Part shown: positions 1-12,100 of the stretch, piece by piece
Layout of the letters: every line of letters starts with the position of its first letter
Position numbering within the stretch: position 1 is the first letter of the stretch
Assembly (NCBI RefSeq): GCF_932526225.1
Contig: NC_064044.1
Coordinates: 11,794,084-11,858,083 of the forward strand
Length of the DNA stretch: 64,000 bases
Source of the DNA: Nematostella vectensis
Taxonomy: Eukaryota; Cnidaria; Anthozoa; Actiniaria; Edwardsiidae
Direction: 5' to 3'
Notes under the pieces: model-generated
What the model was told of the DNA's origin: nothing
The model's database searches: none
Seen by the model: the letters and a program-made list of their open reading frames with translations, nothing else
Made by a program: the position numbers and the translations under genes

Positions 1-138
1 GAGAGCCGGTAGTAAAGGCCTGCCTTTTTTATGTTCTCTGTTCGCTGACGAACGGGCTCATCAAATAGTGACAAAATCTAAAATAGGTTTAGGCTTGTCC
101 CTCGAATGGGACGCCGCATCCATTTCAGAAACAAAGTA

Positions 139-154
139 TAATAATAATAACAAC

Positions 155-188
<34 letters not shown>

Positions 189-214
189 ACAACAACAATA
201 ATAATAATAACAAC

Positions 215-282
<68 letters not shown>

Positions 283-358
283 TAACAATAACAATAACAA
301 TAACAATAACAATAACAATAACAATAACAATAACAATAACAATAACAATAACAATAAC

Positions 359-428
<70 letters not shown>
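139..428. repeat. (AAT/AAC)n trinucleotide microsatellite, SINE tail
   Basis: About 290 bp of AAT and AAC units on the plus strand, equal to a TTA/TTG tail on the minus strand. It directly follows the 3' end of the minus-strand SINE at 429-666 and is best read as that element's expanded tail. The poly-Leu and poly-Asn frames across it are artefacts. Confidence 0.93.
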
Positions 429-666
429 TGTGCATTTATATAGCGCTTATACCAACCATGTTCTAAGCGCTTTACATTTAAAATCCTAATGTATTAAGAG
501 TGTCCCATCTTGGAACTGAGGAACACAAGCTTCTAGTAAGCTCACATACGTTCAACAAGTCAAATTCAGGGCCGAGAAACAGAAAGATAGTATCCATGTC
601 TCGACCGGGAATCGAACCCGTTTCAGCAAAGGTGAGAGGCCCCATACGCTGACGCGACACGCCTCT
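429..666 (-). mobile_element. tRNA-derived SINE
   Basis: On the minus strand the element starts with a tRNA-like head near 666 and has a good RNA polymerase III B box (GGTTCGATTCC, plus positions about 608-618) followed by CCGGTCGAGAC. The A box region (GCGTCAGCG) is weaker. The 3' end carries AAGCGCTATATAAATGC (plus 432-448), a tail motif also known from LINE-mobilised SINEs, followed by the TTA repeat. AAGTAT occurs at both outer edges and may be a short target duplication. A functional tRNA gene is unlikely because the body continues for about 170 bp past the tRNA part. Confidence 0.72.
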
Positions 667-667
667 A

Positions 668-2600
668 AGTATGCTAGAGAGTTTTTTGCTCGACGACAGA
701 GATGTTTGAGGGATTTTACCAACCGGCTTTGTTAAAAGCTTTATTTATTACTAAAGTATTTGTTAGCGCCATGAGCATCATAAGTCTGGCGGTAAAAGAC
801 CGAATATTTAGTCATTTGTCCGCTCTTAGGATATACGAAAAGATCAAGGAGGCAGAAAGCCTCCGCCTCTAGTTAGAGAGACAGCTTCAGACTTTAGAGA
901 CTCAGCTTCAGACTTAAGCTGAAGTGTATAAATATATTTATTTTCCAATAATAACTTGGAACTTCGAATACCCGTTATTTCACTCACACTTTACAATGGG
1001 AAGTGTGCTTAGATTTGTTGTTTTTGTTTGTATTTCGTTATGTGTGAGTTTCTCTAAATTCAAGGGAAACTATTATATGACATATATTACGTCTTAAGAA
1101 AGGAAATTTTTAAGCAAATATTGGATAGTGAAAGCAAGATAAACTTTACTTAAAAATTGGCAATGAAATTGCACGAAAAAAAACTGACTCTTTAAGTTTA
1201 GGCAAAGTAAAATGCAGATAAATCGATCGAACGTGATACTTTCTATTGGGATATATCATCAATTAGGACGGTTAAGTTATGATTGGCCGAGAAATACATC
1301 ATGTAATTTTTTACATAGACATTGCAAAAAGTAAAGAAAGATAATACATACGGTATCCTCCTAAATCCTCCCTGAGGAAGCGGTTAACCTCTCTCAAACT
1401 TTCACACTTGACCTAGAAGCTTCGCTTCTCGGATAATTGTTTATTTTTCGTACAATTTCTTATCCTTGGACATTATCCGCCGATATCACAACCGCCAGAA
1501 GGTGTTTATTTACCAAATATCGTCCAGGTACTCTCGCCCGTCTATTGCATGCTTACAAGGGTAATCGATAGGAAAAAATTATACGGGATATAGAAAATTA
1601 TAAAAATATATAGTATTTAATCGTCATTTGGGGAACCTTATCGGGAACAGGTGCAATAGGGAAATCAGAGTACGGTTCCGTGACCCCTTCTGGTGTATTT
1701 GAGAGGCGTTTCTCAACCAACGAGGTAATAGCACAAACAAATAATTATATAAAAAGAAAATACGGAAATAACTTCACTAAGTAACACGCTGTAACATATT
1801 ATTCTTAACTAAGAATGTGTATGATCTTCTTTAGCTCCTATACCAAGTGGCGCAAGCCAACTTTTGCCACAACAGGATTCAACAACAGGCCTTACTACCT
1901 TACTACCTAACTAACTTGAATAATGGTATTATGCGACTACTGATTCTATTTAACTTAATATATAGCTTGTCTGTAGCCATTATCTCCTGTAGCTATCTAA
2001 TACCATAGTATTTTAAACACAGATATAATAGCGTTACCTAAAAACATTTAAAAAAGGTTTAGCCTTCGACAGCCTCTTTTGGGTACCGTTAAAGTCAAAG
2101 GATCGCAAGCTAGACATCATAAGTGTTGGAAGGCTTGCATTTAAGTGTGCAATGAATTGTGATGCATTATTTGATCAGTAAAGCTCATAAAAAGTTAAAA
2201 TTGCGATCAATAGGAGTCAAAAAAGCTTAGAAAATTTAATGCATCTCTAACTAGGTTTTAATCGCAAATCTCACAATTGTCGCTGCAGAGATTTGTTTTA
2301 TTTAAAAATCGCCTCTATTTTAATAGCAAGGGCATACAACGAGCCCCTCTGCCAGAGAAATATTAAAATGGCATTTCTGGGAAAAAATATATGTTCCTTT
2401 TTCCCAGGAGGGACCCTTTTTCCCCAGCCAGCATTGGTTAGACATTTAAGCACATGAATTATTGCCCGTATAACCCATCGGGGCGATTTTCCTAAGCATC
2501 CGCTCAAGCGCCCCAAAAAATATTCGTAGCACAACAAGTTTAAATCACATTTTTAAAATTCTACATTTATACGAATATTTTTTATTTCTTTTTTTTTTTT
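668..2600. other. AT-rich intergenic stretch, no gene seen
   Basis: No long reading frame with splice support and no recognisable RNA gene. The minus-strand frame at 2298-2537 matches no family I know. Near 860-915 there is a local duplication of a CAGCTTCAGACTT phrase. Confidence 0.5.
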
Positions 2601-2624
2601 TTTATTCTATCTGCGGTCACCCTC

Positions 2625-3740
2625 GGGACCGCTTAATAGAGGTTGACCGCTTAATAGAGGTTTCGCTATTTTCGCCCCTAAATTAGCGTAAATCGGGCTG
2701 TAATTATACGTAAGAACTTTTTATTATAATAAACAACAGTAACAATCATGTTAGCCCTAAGACGGGGCCTGATGCATTCCAATTTGATCCAGAAATGTTT
2801 GAAACCGCCTAGTCAGTTTGTTTTTGCCTATACGGCTCTTGTGGCTTTGCCCAATTCTATGGCATGAGCTACTTTCGTTATGTAAAGTAAATGAGTGCGT
2901 TAAGGTGATGTTACACGCGTCGTTTCCGTCGATATCCGTCATTAAGCGTTTGCGCGATTTTGGAAGTCGAATCAAAAACTCGCAGTGCGTTGCCGTACCT
3001 AAAAACTCACAAATCTGACCCAGTTGCATTCATTCGGGGATACCATGAATACATGACTGAGTGGGAACCAGCACTAGAAGATGTTTACAAACTTATGCGG
3101 GAACCAACTAACATAAAGAATCCGAATGCTGTTGCAATCGTAAGAGAAAAAGCCGACAAAACGGTGATGAATGGAGACGGTCACCCGAATACTCTAGTTG
3201 ACGATTACGAAGTTATCAGGCATATTCCCAAACTGATGTCAACGTGGGTTACCAAATATCTCAAGAGACCTACGAACTGTGAGAAAGTCGTAGTCAAAGG
3301 GAAGTGGGTGAACAGAGGTGGTGGCTATGGACTCGAGATTCCTTGTGAATACATATTTGAAGGTGACAGTTTTTCTTCTAGCTGGCTAAAGCGGAAATTG
3401 TTAATCGAGGAATTTGATGCGACTGATCCGCACAAGACCACACAAGTCTCACAAGACGATTAGCCATAGTAATTAGATTAGACAGTTAAAAATATGACGT
3501 GCACTATCTGTTGTCATGCTGACAAATATTGATGATGACCGTTTAATAGAGGTGAAAAACAATGAAATCAACCAATTGGGACCCTCCTTTGATGACCGCG
3601 TCCGCTTTATATAGGTGACCGCTCAATAGAGGTCAAATTTACAGTAAACATAAGGGGGAAAATTCGGGACTTTGGTAAATGACCGTTGAATAGAGGGTGA
3701 CCGTTCAATAGAGGGCCGCTTAATAGAGGTTCGACTGTAT
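2625..3740. repeat. Iterated CCGCTTAATAGAGGT motifs around a HIRAN-like frame
   Basis: The 15-bp phrase CCGCTTAATAGAGGT and close variants (CCGTTTAATAGAGGT, CCGCTCAATAGAGGT, CCGTTCAATAGAGGG) occur twice at 2630-2665 and at least five times at 3538-3738, all in the same orientation. The right edge GAGGTTCGACTG followed by TA resembles the terminus of a TA-targeting (pogo/mariner-like) DNA transposon. I did not find a matching inverted left end, so the element boundary is unresolved. Confidence 0.5.
2960..3463 (+). CDS. HIRAN-like domain protein, exon or fragment
   Basis: The open frame ends with TAG at 3463. Its first ATG is internal (3052), so the upper part is either read through from an upstream exon or the frame is a fragment. 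The translated segment has a HIRAN-like pattern: an opening FIRGYHEYMTEWEP, then a basic REPTNIKNPNAVAIVR strand, a glycine-rich turn and a closing GLEIPCEYIF strand. HIRAN domains bind DNA ends and occur in SWI/SNF-type repair proteins. Stand-alone relatives are, from memory, common in invertebrate genomes, often next to transposons. The iterated motifs on both sides suggest it is carried by a mobile element. Family recognition is by pattern only. Confidence 0.5.
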   Translation: MEVESKTRSALPYLKTHKSDPVAFIRGYHEYMTEWEPALEDVYKLMREPTNIKNPNAVAIVREKADKTVMNGDGHPNTLVDDYEVIRHIPKLMSTWVTKYLKRPTNCEKVVVKGKWVNRGGGYGLEIPCEYIFEGDSFSSSWLKRKLLIEEFDATDPHKTTQVSQDD

Positions 3741-6700
3741 CAGTATATATAGCTCTTAATTTTAGTATTTACAGATATATATATTTTCTTCCTCTCATTT
3801 CGATGTTTTGGTTGTGGCCCCATATTAGTCCGGACTTCGTTTCCTGAGCTAGACGGTCTCCGACACTTTAATAAAGTTTATCATCATCATCATCATCCTC
3901 GCTCCTATTCCTTTCTAAGACCCCACACTCAAACAGTCTCTTGCATTAACGTCGGGACGAAAGCCGCGGGTAACCAGTCCATCTCTCGTCACTCCCCGAC
4001 CATGCAAGGGCAAGCAGACTTGAGTAACACCCCTAAAGCTTCCGTCTTTTTCTCCCGTCGTGACCTTTTGCGTACTTTCCACCGCTCTCACTACGTTACA
4101 CCATCGCGCTCGCGTCACTTGGAAATGTCAACACCTTGTCGCGCGTCAGACCAACTTCATCTTTTGTAGAACCGTCCGTCCCCCTGGCGCTCCTCGTTAC
4201 GATCCTCGCAAGGCCACCAGAGTACGTCTCGCGTCTGGGCCAGCCATGACCAGTGTGTTGAGAACCGTTGTAACAAAAACTTACTTACACACAAACTAAA
4301 AACTTAATGAAAACCTACGCCATAGAATCGACTTGCATCCCACTTCTGATGCACCAAAATGTAACCGTCGGAACTTGACATTTACCGTGCGGTTACGAAG
4401 AATGTAGAAACAAATGCAATACTGAAAGCAAAACTATCAGGTTCTGACACCAGCCAAAAAGTAGGGAAAAATAAATGGAATGAAACGAAAACGATGGAGC
4501 GAAAGGCAACGTGAAAACGAATACATGATGCAAGGCATTGACTTATAAGGGTTTATCAACAAATTAAATAATAAATTTTAAGTGATAACAAACATAGTCA
4601 AATTCCGAGAAAAGGTAACCTAAACCAAAAGCTAGTTTTGTAAACAAAGTACTTACAACCGGTAAATCAAACTGAACACGACTGACATGACAGGCCCGTA
4701 CGGACAGCGCTCTAAGCTTGTAGCTTATCTCTGCTGACTGTCTTCTGCAACTGCATTTCTCGCTCCCGCATCACGCCTCGCAAGCAATGCGCCTACTTTG
4801 CTCAACGGTACTAAAAAACTACTAACAGATACTGTAAAAACAGCCGCTTTTATACTCGCTTGGGGACGCGCATTTTTCTAGGGACGCTAATATTTACTAC
4901 CGTTCAAATTACTCAGCGTCCATTGTCCGGTCAAATTTAGAAACTAATCTTCCTGGGAAATGGTTAAAGGACGCTTACTTGATTCAATTAGCACTATCAA
5001 GCTATTGATACTAATCTAAAGGAATTTGAAACATGTTGAAAGTAAATTCCTAAACGTGTACGGATCGAATTAGAATCACGTTTGAGAAACAATCAGTAAA
5101 ATCCGTAAAATAATTATAATCGCAATCCAAAAATCGCTTACTTAAAATCTTTGCAAAATCTAAAATAACCCAAAATACCACCCGGTCACACATACTAAAA
5201 AAAAGTCGTCACTAATTAAGACCCCGTGGGTAGATAGACTTACTCCGATAAGCCCACTGACCTTTCCTTAAGTTTAGCCTCAGAGTTACACTATCTATGA
5301 GCTGTACTGTAACTACTAAGACCGAAATGTCGCAATAAAAAGGTTGATAGATAATAATGTCATCCTTAAGGTTACGGAACAGTTTCGTGTGGACAGAAAT
5401 ACCGAAAATACGATTTTTACATTAACTGAATCCCTACATTAAATACTACCATATTCTGGAATCATATTAACGGTAGCGATTTTATTTTAGAAAATATAAG
5501 CGAAAAACGTTTTTAGGAGAATTGATGACATGACACATTTCGCGTTTTAATCTTTTAATCCTGTTATCATTAGCGAACGCTCATCCGGGAACTTACTCGA
5601 ATTTGCCCGTTACCGAGCAACGAGCCAAGAGTGTTGTGATTTGTTTCATCGGCGCTCGCTCACACTTCGGTTACTCTGTTCTGCAATTTTCGATCATTTT
5701 TAGTATATATAGAAGAATCCTTGGGAAGGTAGAAAAGCCAAGACTGGACCAAAGAAACGGATAAAAGAGAAGTCCCCAAGCCCCTAAAACAAACTTGTTG
5801 CCCGTGTTATAATCAGAAGAACGCGAACGACGGAGTTTCTGCGATAACGAGAAAGATACTCCGTGCAATGCTGGCTATGATAGCGATAGCAAAGATTATC
5901 CAGAGAAGTCTTAGTCTGAGAAGTCTGAGTCTTCCCGCGTGTTTGGCTTTTTTCTTTGCCTATGTCTACGATTTCCTAGTTTGTTGCTCTTGTCAAAAGC
6001 GCGTGTAACACTTGATAAGCGTTTGTTTTCTTCGGAAACGCAACACAGCAGCGTCGAACCCTATTGGCTAACGTGCGTGTCGCGATTAGGTGTGAAGTGT
6101 TATAATCCGGAAAAGGGATTAAGCATCAAGGAATCTTTAGAAGCGCATTACGGCAAAACAAAAAATCGACCAAAACACGCTAAACTTTTGAATTTATGAA
6201 CCATATAGATTGCTCGGAATTGCATAAAATTTGGCAGGTAGACAGAGCAATACCTCGCTAACAAAAGTGTGTGTACAGCCATTAAAATTCTAAATCCATC
6301 GAAAGTTATCGGAATTTGATCGCCGGATATTGCTGAAATTTGCATACTGTAACTTTGAAATATAATTACTTTTGAATGAAACTAGATATATAAAATCGAA
6401 GACACACTATTGTTAACAAGCATGTGCTGATTGAAATAAGACATTTGGCGTCAGTTTTGACACACGGGGCATGGTACCTAAATTCTTCCAAAGACACCTA
6501 TATCGTTTTAGGTTCTACTGATATTTTAAAAAAAAAGTTTCCTTTAAAGCAATAAATAACAAACATAGGTAGATTCTTCATTCTATAATGATTAATTTGA
6601 TAACTCGTTTGTATAGTTTTAATAAATTGTGCGCGCCTTAATCATTTTTTTCCGGGACCATGGCGCGAAACTGTTCCGTAACCTTAATTAACTCTCTCAC

Positions 6701-8600
6701 TAACCGATAATCTAGGGTGCTATTCAACCTGACACTGAATTTTATCTTCTACAACTGTCGGGACAGGTCTTCAATGGACTATATTCTCGACAGTTTCCAA
6801 TTTATTCAGATAAGCCATAGTAAATTGTCAGCCTAGTGAGTTCACAGTATCCTATATTTGTTTAGAAAGGGCAAGCGATTCTGAATTGAACTCTTGTGTC
6901 GGAATTGAATGCTTTTTCCTTACTTGTATACACAATCAAATCACGTTTTTAGTGTAAACAAGCAAGAAAAACTTTCTTTTTCAACAACAAAGCTCAATTC
7001 ACATTCGCCTTCCCTTTCTTAACAAACATATAATATTTTGAGCTCACAAGGTTGACAATTTACCGTGATATTTATGCATATTCGACAAATATAGAATACT
7101 TTGAACTCACTAGGTCGACAAGTTCTAAGGTTTATTTGAAAACTTGGGCATTTAGTCCATTGAGGGACCTTTCCCTACTGTCGGGGATTATAGCCACTGT
7201 GGTAAAAAAAATATTGGACCCTAGTCGCCGTTTTTTTCGTATTCACAGCATAATAAACTCCTCTTTGATTTATTTGGACGTTCGAAAGCAAAATGGCGGC
7301 CGCGAATCGAGGCATCGCCTAAAAGCACCGACAAAACACCTGTGAGAGGGTTACTTCCAGCAAAGAAAATTCATTAGCAAAGCAGTTGAAGTGACCAGTT
7401 AAATGTGATATTTTTCTGGTGACATGCTAAAAATAGGGCTAAACGAAAAGAAAATTTGCCCTTCAGGGAAAACCCCCACGGAAACCCGTCGTATGGCAAT
7501 AAAACTTTGCGTGTTAGTATTCAAGTCCCAAACTACTGATGTATTGAGAAACCCGAGAAACCCGGAAATTAAGAGTTTGGTGATACGGGCACTTTAAAGA
7601 TATAGTTTAAAGATACCACGCAAAATCTGACTGGACAATGATCGTGATAGCCAAATTTGGATTTAAACAGCTCAATAAAAGTAACTTTTCAATCGGCAAT
7701 AAAAATAAATGGAGTATTTGGTCAATATTAGACGAAACGTCTTGCAAGTCGGTCTCTGAAAGAAGCGGTGAACTAACGAAGAGCGAACTAACTAAAAGCT
7801 AACTCACTCATGCTAAAATCTTGCGAAAATGAACCTCTAGTTCTCTAAAATTCCTTTTCCGCCCCTTCCTCGCTGATTTCCACAGTTTTTGCCAGTCTCT
7901 TTTCCCACTTTCTTCGCTAGTATGTTCAGGGGGGGGGGGGGGGGGGGTAAGTGGGTCCCTGCACCACTTTTCACGATTTCCCTAAATTGGAAATCACGTT
8001 TCACGATAAACTGATAAACTGACGACAAGGATCAATCTTTACTCGGATATCAAGATTCACGCTGATAGAATTTCGACATTCAAGAATCACGGCGAAGGTA
8101 GCAATCACGGATCACGGTTTTCAATTTGTCCTTTTCACGATTCAAGATAAATAAAAAAGGCCGTTCACAAATCACGAAAATAACTCTTACCGCCCCTGTA
8201 TGTTATAAATATGGATGACAAGCACAAGCGAAGCGATTATCTCGAACGGGTAACCTTTACCTCTTTAACCTTTTGCGACAAACAAAACCAAAATTAAACC
8301 TCCAAAAGACCGCCCCTCGTCAAGAACGACGATGACATGAAGAGGAGAGAGGAGGGGGGAAAAAGTTGTGAAGAACTGTGTTTCTACCCGAGTAGAAATT
8401 TCAACCAAAGAAAGAAATAAAAGAGCGATTCAGTTTCTCTTCGCAGTTTAAAAAAAACTATTAATAAAAATAAGTTATATCACTTACAAAGCTAATAAGG
8501 GATTTGAATCGCAAGACCGGTTTTGACAGACAAGCAAGACAGTTAACCTTCGACCTTCGGCGCTAAGCAAAAAAAGAGCCGACAACATTAAAAATTTAAT
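3741..8600. other. Intergenic stretch, no gene seen
   Basis: Short frames only, none with a recognisable domain or convincing splice sites. It includes a 19-bp G run at 7929-7947, a field of irregular ATCACG/TTCACG phrases at about 7970-8180, and a dispersed repeat at 7152-7215 shared with 11910-11965. Confidence 0.5.
7152..7215 (+). repeat. Dispersed repeat, copy 1
   Basis: A phrase beginning AGTCCATTGAGGGACCTTTC and continuing through TATAGCCACTGTGGTAAAAA is repeated with few changes at 11910-11965 in intron 5 of the MACPF gene. The family is not identified. Confidence 0.6.
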
Positions 8601-8615
8601 CTTTCACTTAATTGG

Positions 8616-8692
8616 TATATATTAGGGTTTTGCAAAACTCTCTGAGCTACTTGAAGGTAAAACACCTCAGATAGAAGACAAGTGTGAAAATG
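8616..8692 (+). promoter_or_regulatory. Candidate TATA box and 5' UTR exon of the MACPF gene
   Basis: TATATAT at 8616-8622 lies about 30 bp ahead of a short segment that ends in a perfect donor (ATG|GTAAGT, exon end 8692). This would be a non-coding first exon spliced to an acceptor before the start codon at 9080; TTGCAG at 8811-8820 and CTTCAG near 9036 are both possible. Inferred from consensus only. Confidence 0.35.
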
Positions 8693-9079
8693 GTAAGTTC
8701 TGAAGATTATTTATCTCCCTGTGAGAAACCTTAAAGCCAATCGATCCTAACATGCAGCGCGACGCGTGGTTTCGTAGGCTATGAAACCACATGCATTTGA
8801 ATTATATCCACTTGAATTGCAGTGGAATTTAACTCATCCTACAATAAAGTCAGTTGGAATAGATGTCTAGGGTATCAAACAATGCTGGGCAACATATTTT
8901 TCAAAATGGTGGGAGTTTTAAGAATTAAAAATAAAACAACATTGTCACTCTTCGGATTCATGGTCTTGTCTCATGTCAGGAAGTGCTCAATCATATTCAC
9001 AGTGAAAATGGATCTTTGTGTTCATCTCCTTCAGGAACACAAAACATTCTGAGGAACCGATCAAGAGTTGCCAGACGCT

Positions 9080-9134
9080 ATGGATTTCATAGCCCGTTTT
9101 GTCATCTGGGCAAGCCTAGGTGCTTTTATTGCAG
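9080..9134 (+). CDS. MACPF gene, signal-peptide exon
   Basis: The ATG at 9080 opens 18 codons with a hydrophobic core (FVIWASLGAFIA), a typical secretory signal. The exon ends in phase 1 before GTTGGT at 9135. Splicing to 9484 completes an Ala codon and continues with Glu-Asn, a plausible cleavage neighbourhood. This start was preferred because in-frame sequence further upstream is interrupted. Confidence 0.68.
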
Positions 9135-12100
9135 GTTGGTCTGTTCGCCTAACATATGGGTGTCTCGGACATTCGTCTATAAAATCCAAGCCAACGTTCT
9201 AGTTGTTTTGAGCCCTAAAACTTTCTTCTTAACATCCTTTTACTGACACCTTTTCATTAGCTCCCGTAAAATAGGCTTGCGAAAATGTATATAAAATAAT
9301 CACGATTATTTTATACCAACAGACGGTAAAGCCTACAATGCTACGAAATTACGCGTCAATCTTGACCAGACTGAGTCTGCTAGCAAAGGTATCAAATTTT
9401 CTTTATATGCTCATCCAGAAATTTTCAGAATCTTCTCCATTATCCTAAAAAGACTGAAATGAGAGCCCTTTTAGTTGTTTTAGCTGAAAACCGTGATACG
9501 ATCAATACGGGGCAGAAACGCGCAGTCCCAGCTGTCCTTGCGAGCTTAGCCGCCAACAAGGACGTACAGGCCGCCGTGGTTGAGAAAGGTATTGAAGTGG
9601 CGGGAAAAATAATCGACAAACAATTGCAGACATGGGATGAGCAAGGAAAGAAAGCGGAGGATTTCCTGAAGAAGAAGGTACCATGCAAACAGGATTGCTT
9701 TAAAAAGCAATTTGCCGTGTTTTTTGTTTTAAACAAAGCAAAAATAAAAATTTGTGTATTGGGACCTTTATCAAGGACGACGACGAGATCGAGAAAGATG
9801 TGTTCGCGCTTGGCGATCAATTATTATTTAAGTTCAATGGAATAAGCAGAAAATTATAGTCGGAGACAGATAGAAATATACTAAGTACATAATTTCTAAA
9901 GTAGCGAACGTGGTTAGAGAAAGTTTGAGTTTTCACGTCGGGGTTTTATTGCTGAAATGTATCAGTCAGAACGCATTTTCACGTGCTGCTATTGAATTCT
10001 GAATCAAATCCCATTGTTTTCTGCTGTCGTCGTTCACGTTCCCTGCGTCGTTGCTTATGGTCCATAATGACGTTTACGATACTTCACGTCACTCTATTTT
10101 AACGAAAATTTCAAAACATCAAGATTCGCGAAATTTAAGTGACGCGAAATTAAGGTATACCAATTGTTTGCTTAATGGTAGATCAAGCTCGACATCATGC
10201 CTGACAAGGGGTGGGAGAGCACGGACATGTTTGTCCCTGCGGGCTACCACATCAATACAGAAGTCGAAGATGACGGCGCCGACAAGGAACTGGAAACGGA
10301 GAAGGTTTCTCCAACGCCTTACACCTACCCATCAGGCCTTGGGAGCGTCGTCATGAACGGATGCTGGGGGACTGGGTACACCGAGAACGACCCTTGTTTT
10401 AATGCGATGGAGAAAACAACACAGTGCCGGGTAATACGGGAGGGGAAGGGAAGGGAAGGGAAGGGAAGGGAAGGGAAGGGAAGGGAAGGGAAGGGAAGGG
10501 AAGGGAAGGGAAGGGAAGGGAAGGGAAGGGAAGGGAAGGGAAGGGAAGGGAAGGGAAGGGAAGGGAAGGGAAGGGAAGGGAAGGGAAGGGAAGGGAAGGG
10601 AAGGGTGGAAATAAGAGATATGGAGGAGATGGGAAAGGAGGATTGTAGGGGGGTTAGAAAGGGGTAACGGAAAGGAGATGCAGGTAGAGCAGGGAATGGT
10701 TAAAAAATAGTATAGGCAAAAGAAGAGGAGGGAAGAGGAGTGGAGATGGGAGGGGGAGATAAGAGCTAAAGGGTAAGAAGGGCTGGAATGGAATGGATAG
10801 ATGATAGATAAGGTATAAGGAGTGAAGTTGAGTTAAGAAGAATGGACAGGTGAGGCGAGGAGGGAAATAGGATCTGAGAACATGGGAAGGGGGGGGAGTG
10901 GATTAGGGATATGAGGGAAGGAAGGGGTGATGGAGGAAGAAGATGAGAGGATTTGAGCTTTGAATCAGGAGATTTCGATCGATTTGTTTTTCCTTTTTTC
11001 TCAGAACATGATCGACGGTGCAGCGTTTATCGGAGTCGGCTTTGATCTGAGAGGAGAGTACAGTCCTGAGTCGAGAAAAATGAGCATAATCCAGAGAAAC
11101 TGCGGCGGCCATTCCATGTGAGATCCTACCAATTAGTTGCCCTCACCTTGCCGTGAATTGGAATTGCTCTTAATACTATAAGATTGATGTGCAGCAAAGA
11201 TTTTACATGAATTCACAGGCCCGTACCCAGGATTTTTCTTGGGAGGGTGCGGAATCCGAAAAAGTGGAACTAATTTTACTGTGGGGTGGGGATGGGGTGT
11301 GAGTTCTCTGATAAAAATCTGACAACCCCCGAAAGAACAAAAAGATATTTTTTTATGCCTTTGCAGTATCTCCACGGGACGTTTATTGTCGGATTTGGCT
11401 ACATACCAGAGTGATCTAGCTTATGCTTTATAGTTTTGTCTACAAAAAGCACGTCAATTGAGAAGGCGTCTGCAACCCCTGCACTCCCCTGGGTACGGGC
11501 CTGATTCATGAATTACACGAATTCGTCCTCTTTATTTTGCTCCATCATACTGCCTTCTGTTATTTCCCTAAAGCTAAGAAAACACGATAAATTTAAGCAA
11601 GCTGACCTGTTGCTTAACCTCTACTACTAAGGTCCCCGTCCCCATATATACGTTTTTATTTGAAAATGCAACCTTTTTGTTTCGTTGTTTTGTGTGTATG
11701 TGTTAAATCCGCGTCCACACAAATCATTTTTATTTTGAAGCGGACCGTCAACACGAAAACGAAAAAAAAACAACATACAAATAAATGAATAACATGCTCG
11801 GTAAATGCTTCTTGTTTACAATGCGCACTCTGAGGGAATCACGTCATTGCTTACGAAAAATACCGTACGGTTCCAAAAGGGTTTTCACATTCGAATTCGG
11901 ATTCAAGTCCATTGAGGACCTTTCCCGACTGTCGGACATATAGCCACTGCGTTAAAAAAAATGTGTTTTCAAAAATGGTTAGCCAAAAATTGTATGGCCG
12001 TAGCAGCAGTCAATGCCCCCCCCCCCCTTAATATTAAGAAAAGTTATAAGGAAATGACAAGAAGGGGCGTCCTCCCCAAAACCAATATTCTGAGACATGC

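Noticed and set aside
61-466. Poly-Leu and poly-Asn reading frames
   Set aside because: They are translations of the AAT/AAC microsatellite tail of a SINE.
590-666. Functional tRNA gene
   Set aside because: Only the B box is good, and the sequence continues as a SINE body with a LINE-type tail.
3900-4300. Paired reading frames on both strands
   Set aside because: No recognisable domain and no splice or start context.
8822-9052. Reading frame as N-terminus of the MACPF protein
   Set aside because: It stops before the signal-peptide ATG and is in the wrong register; the region is better seen as 5' UTR or intron.
10424-10667. Gly-Arg-Glu-Gly-Lys repeat protein
   Set aside because: Translation of the GGGAA microsatellite behind a splice donor.
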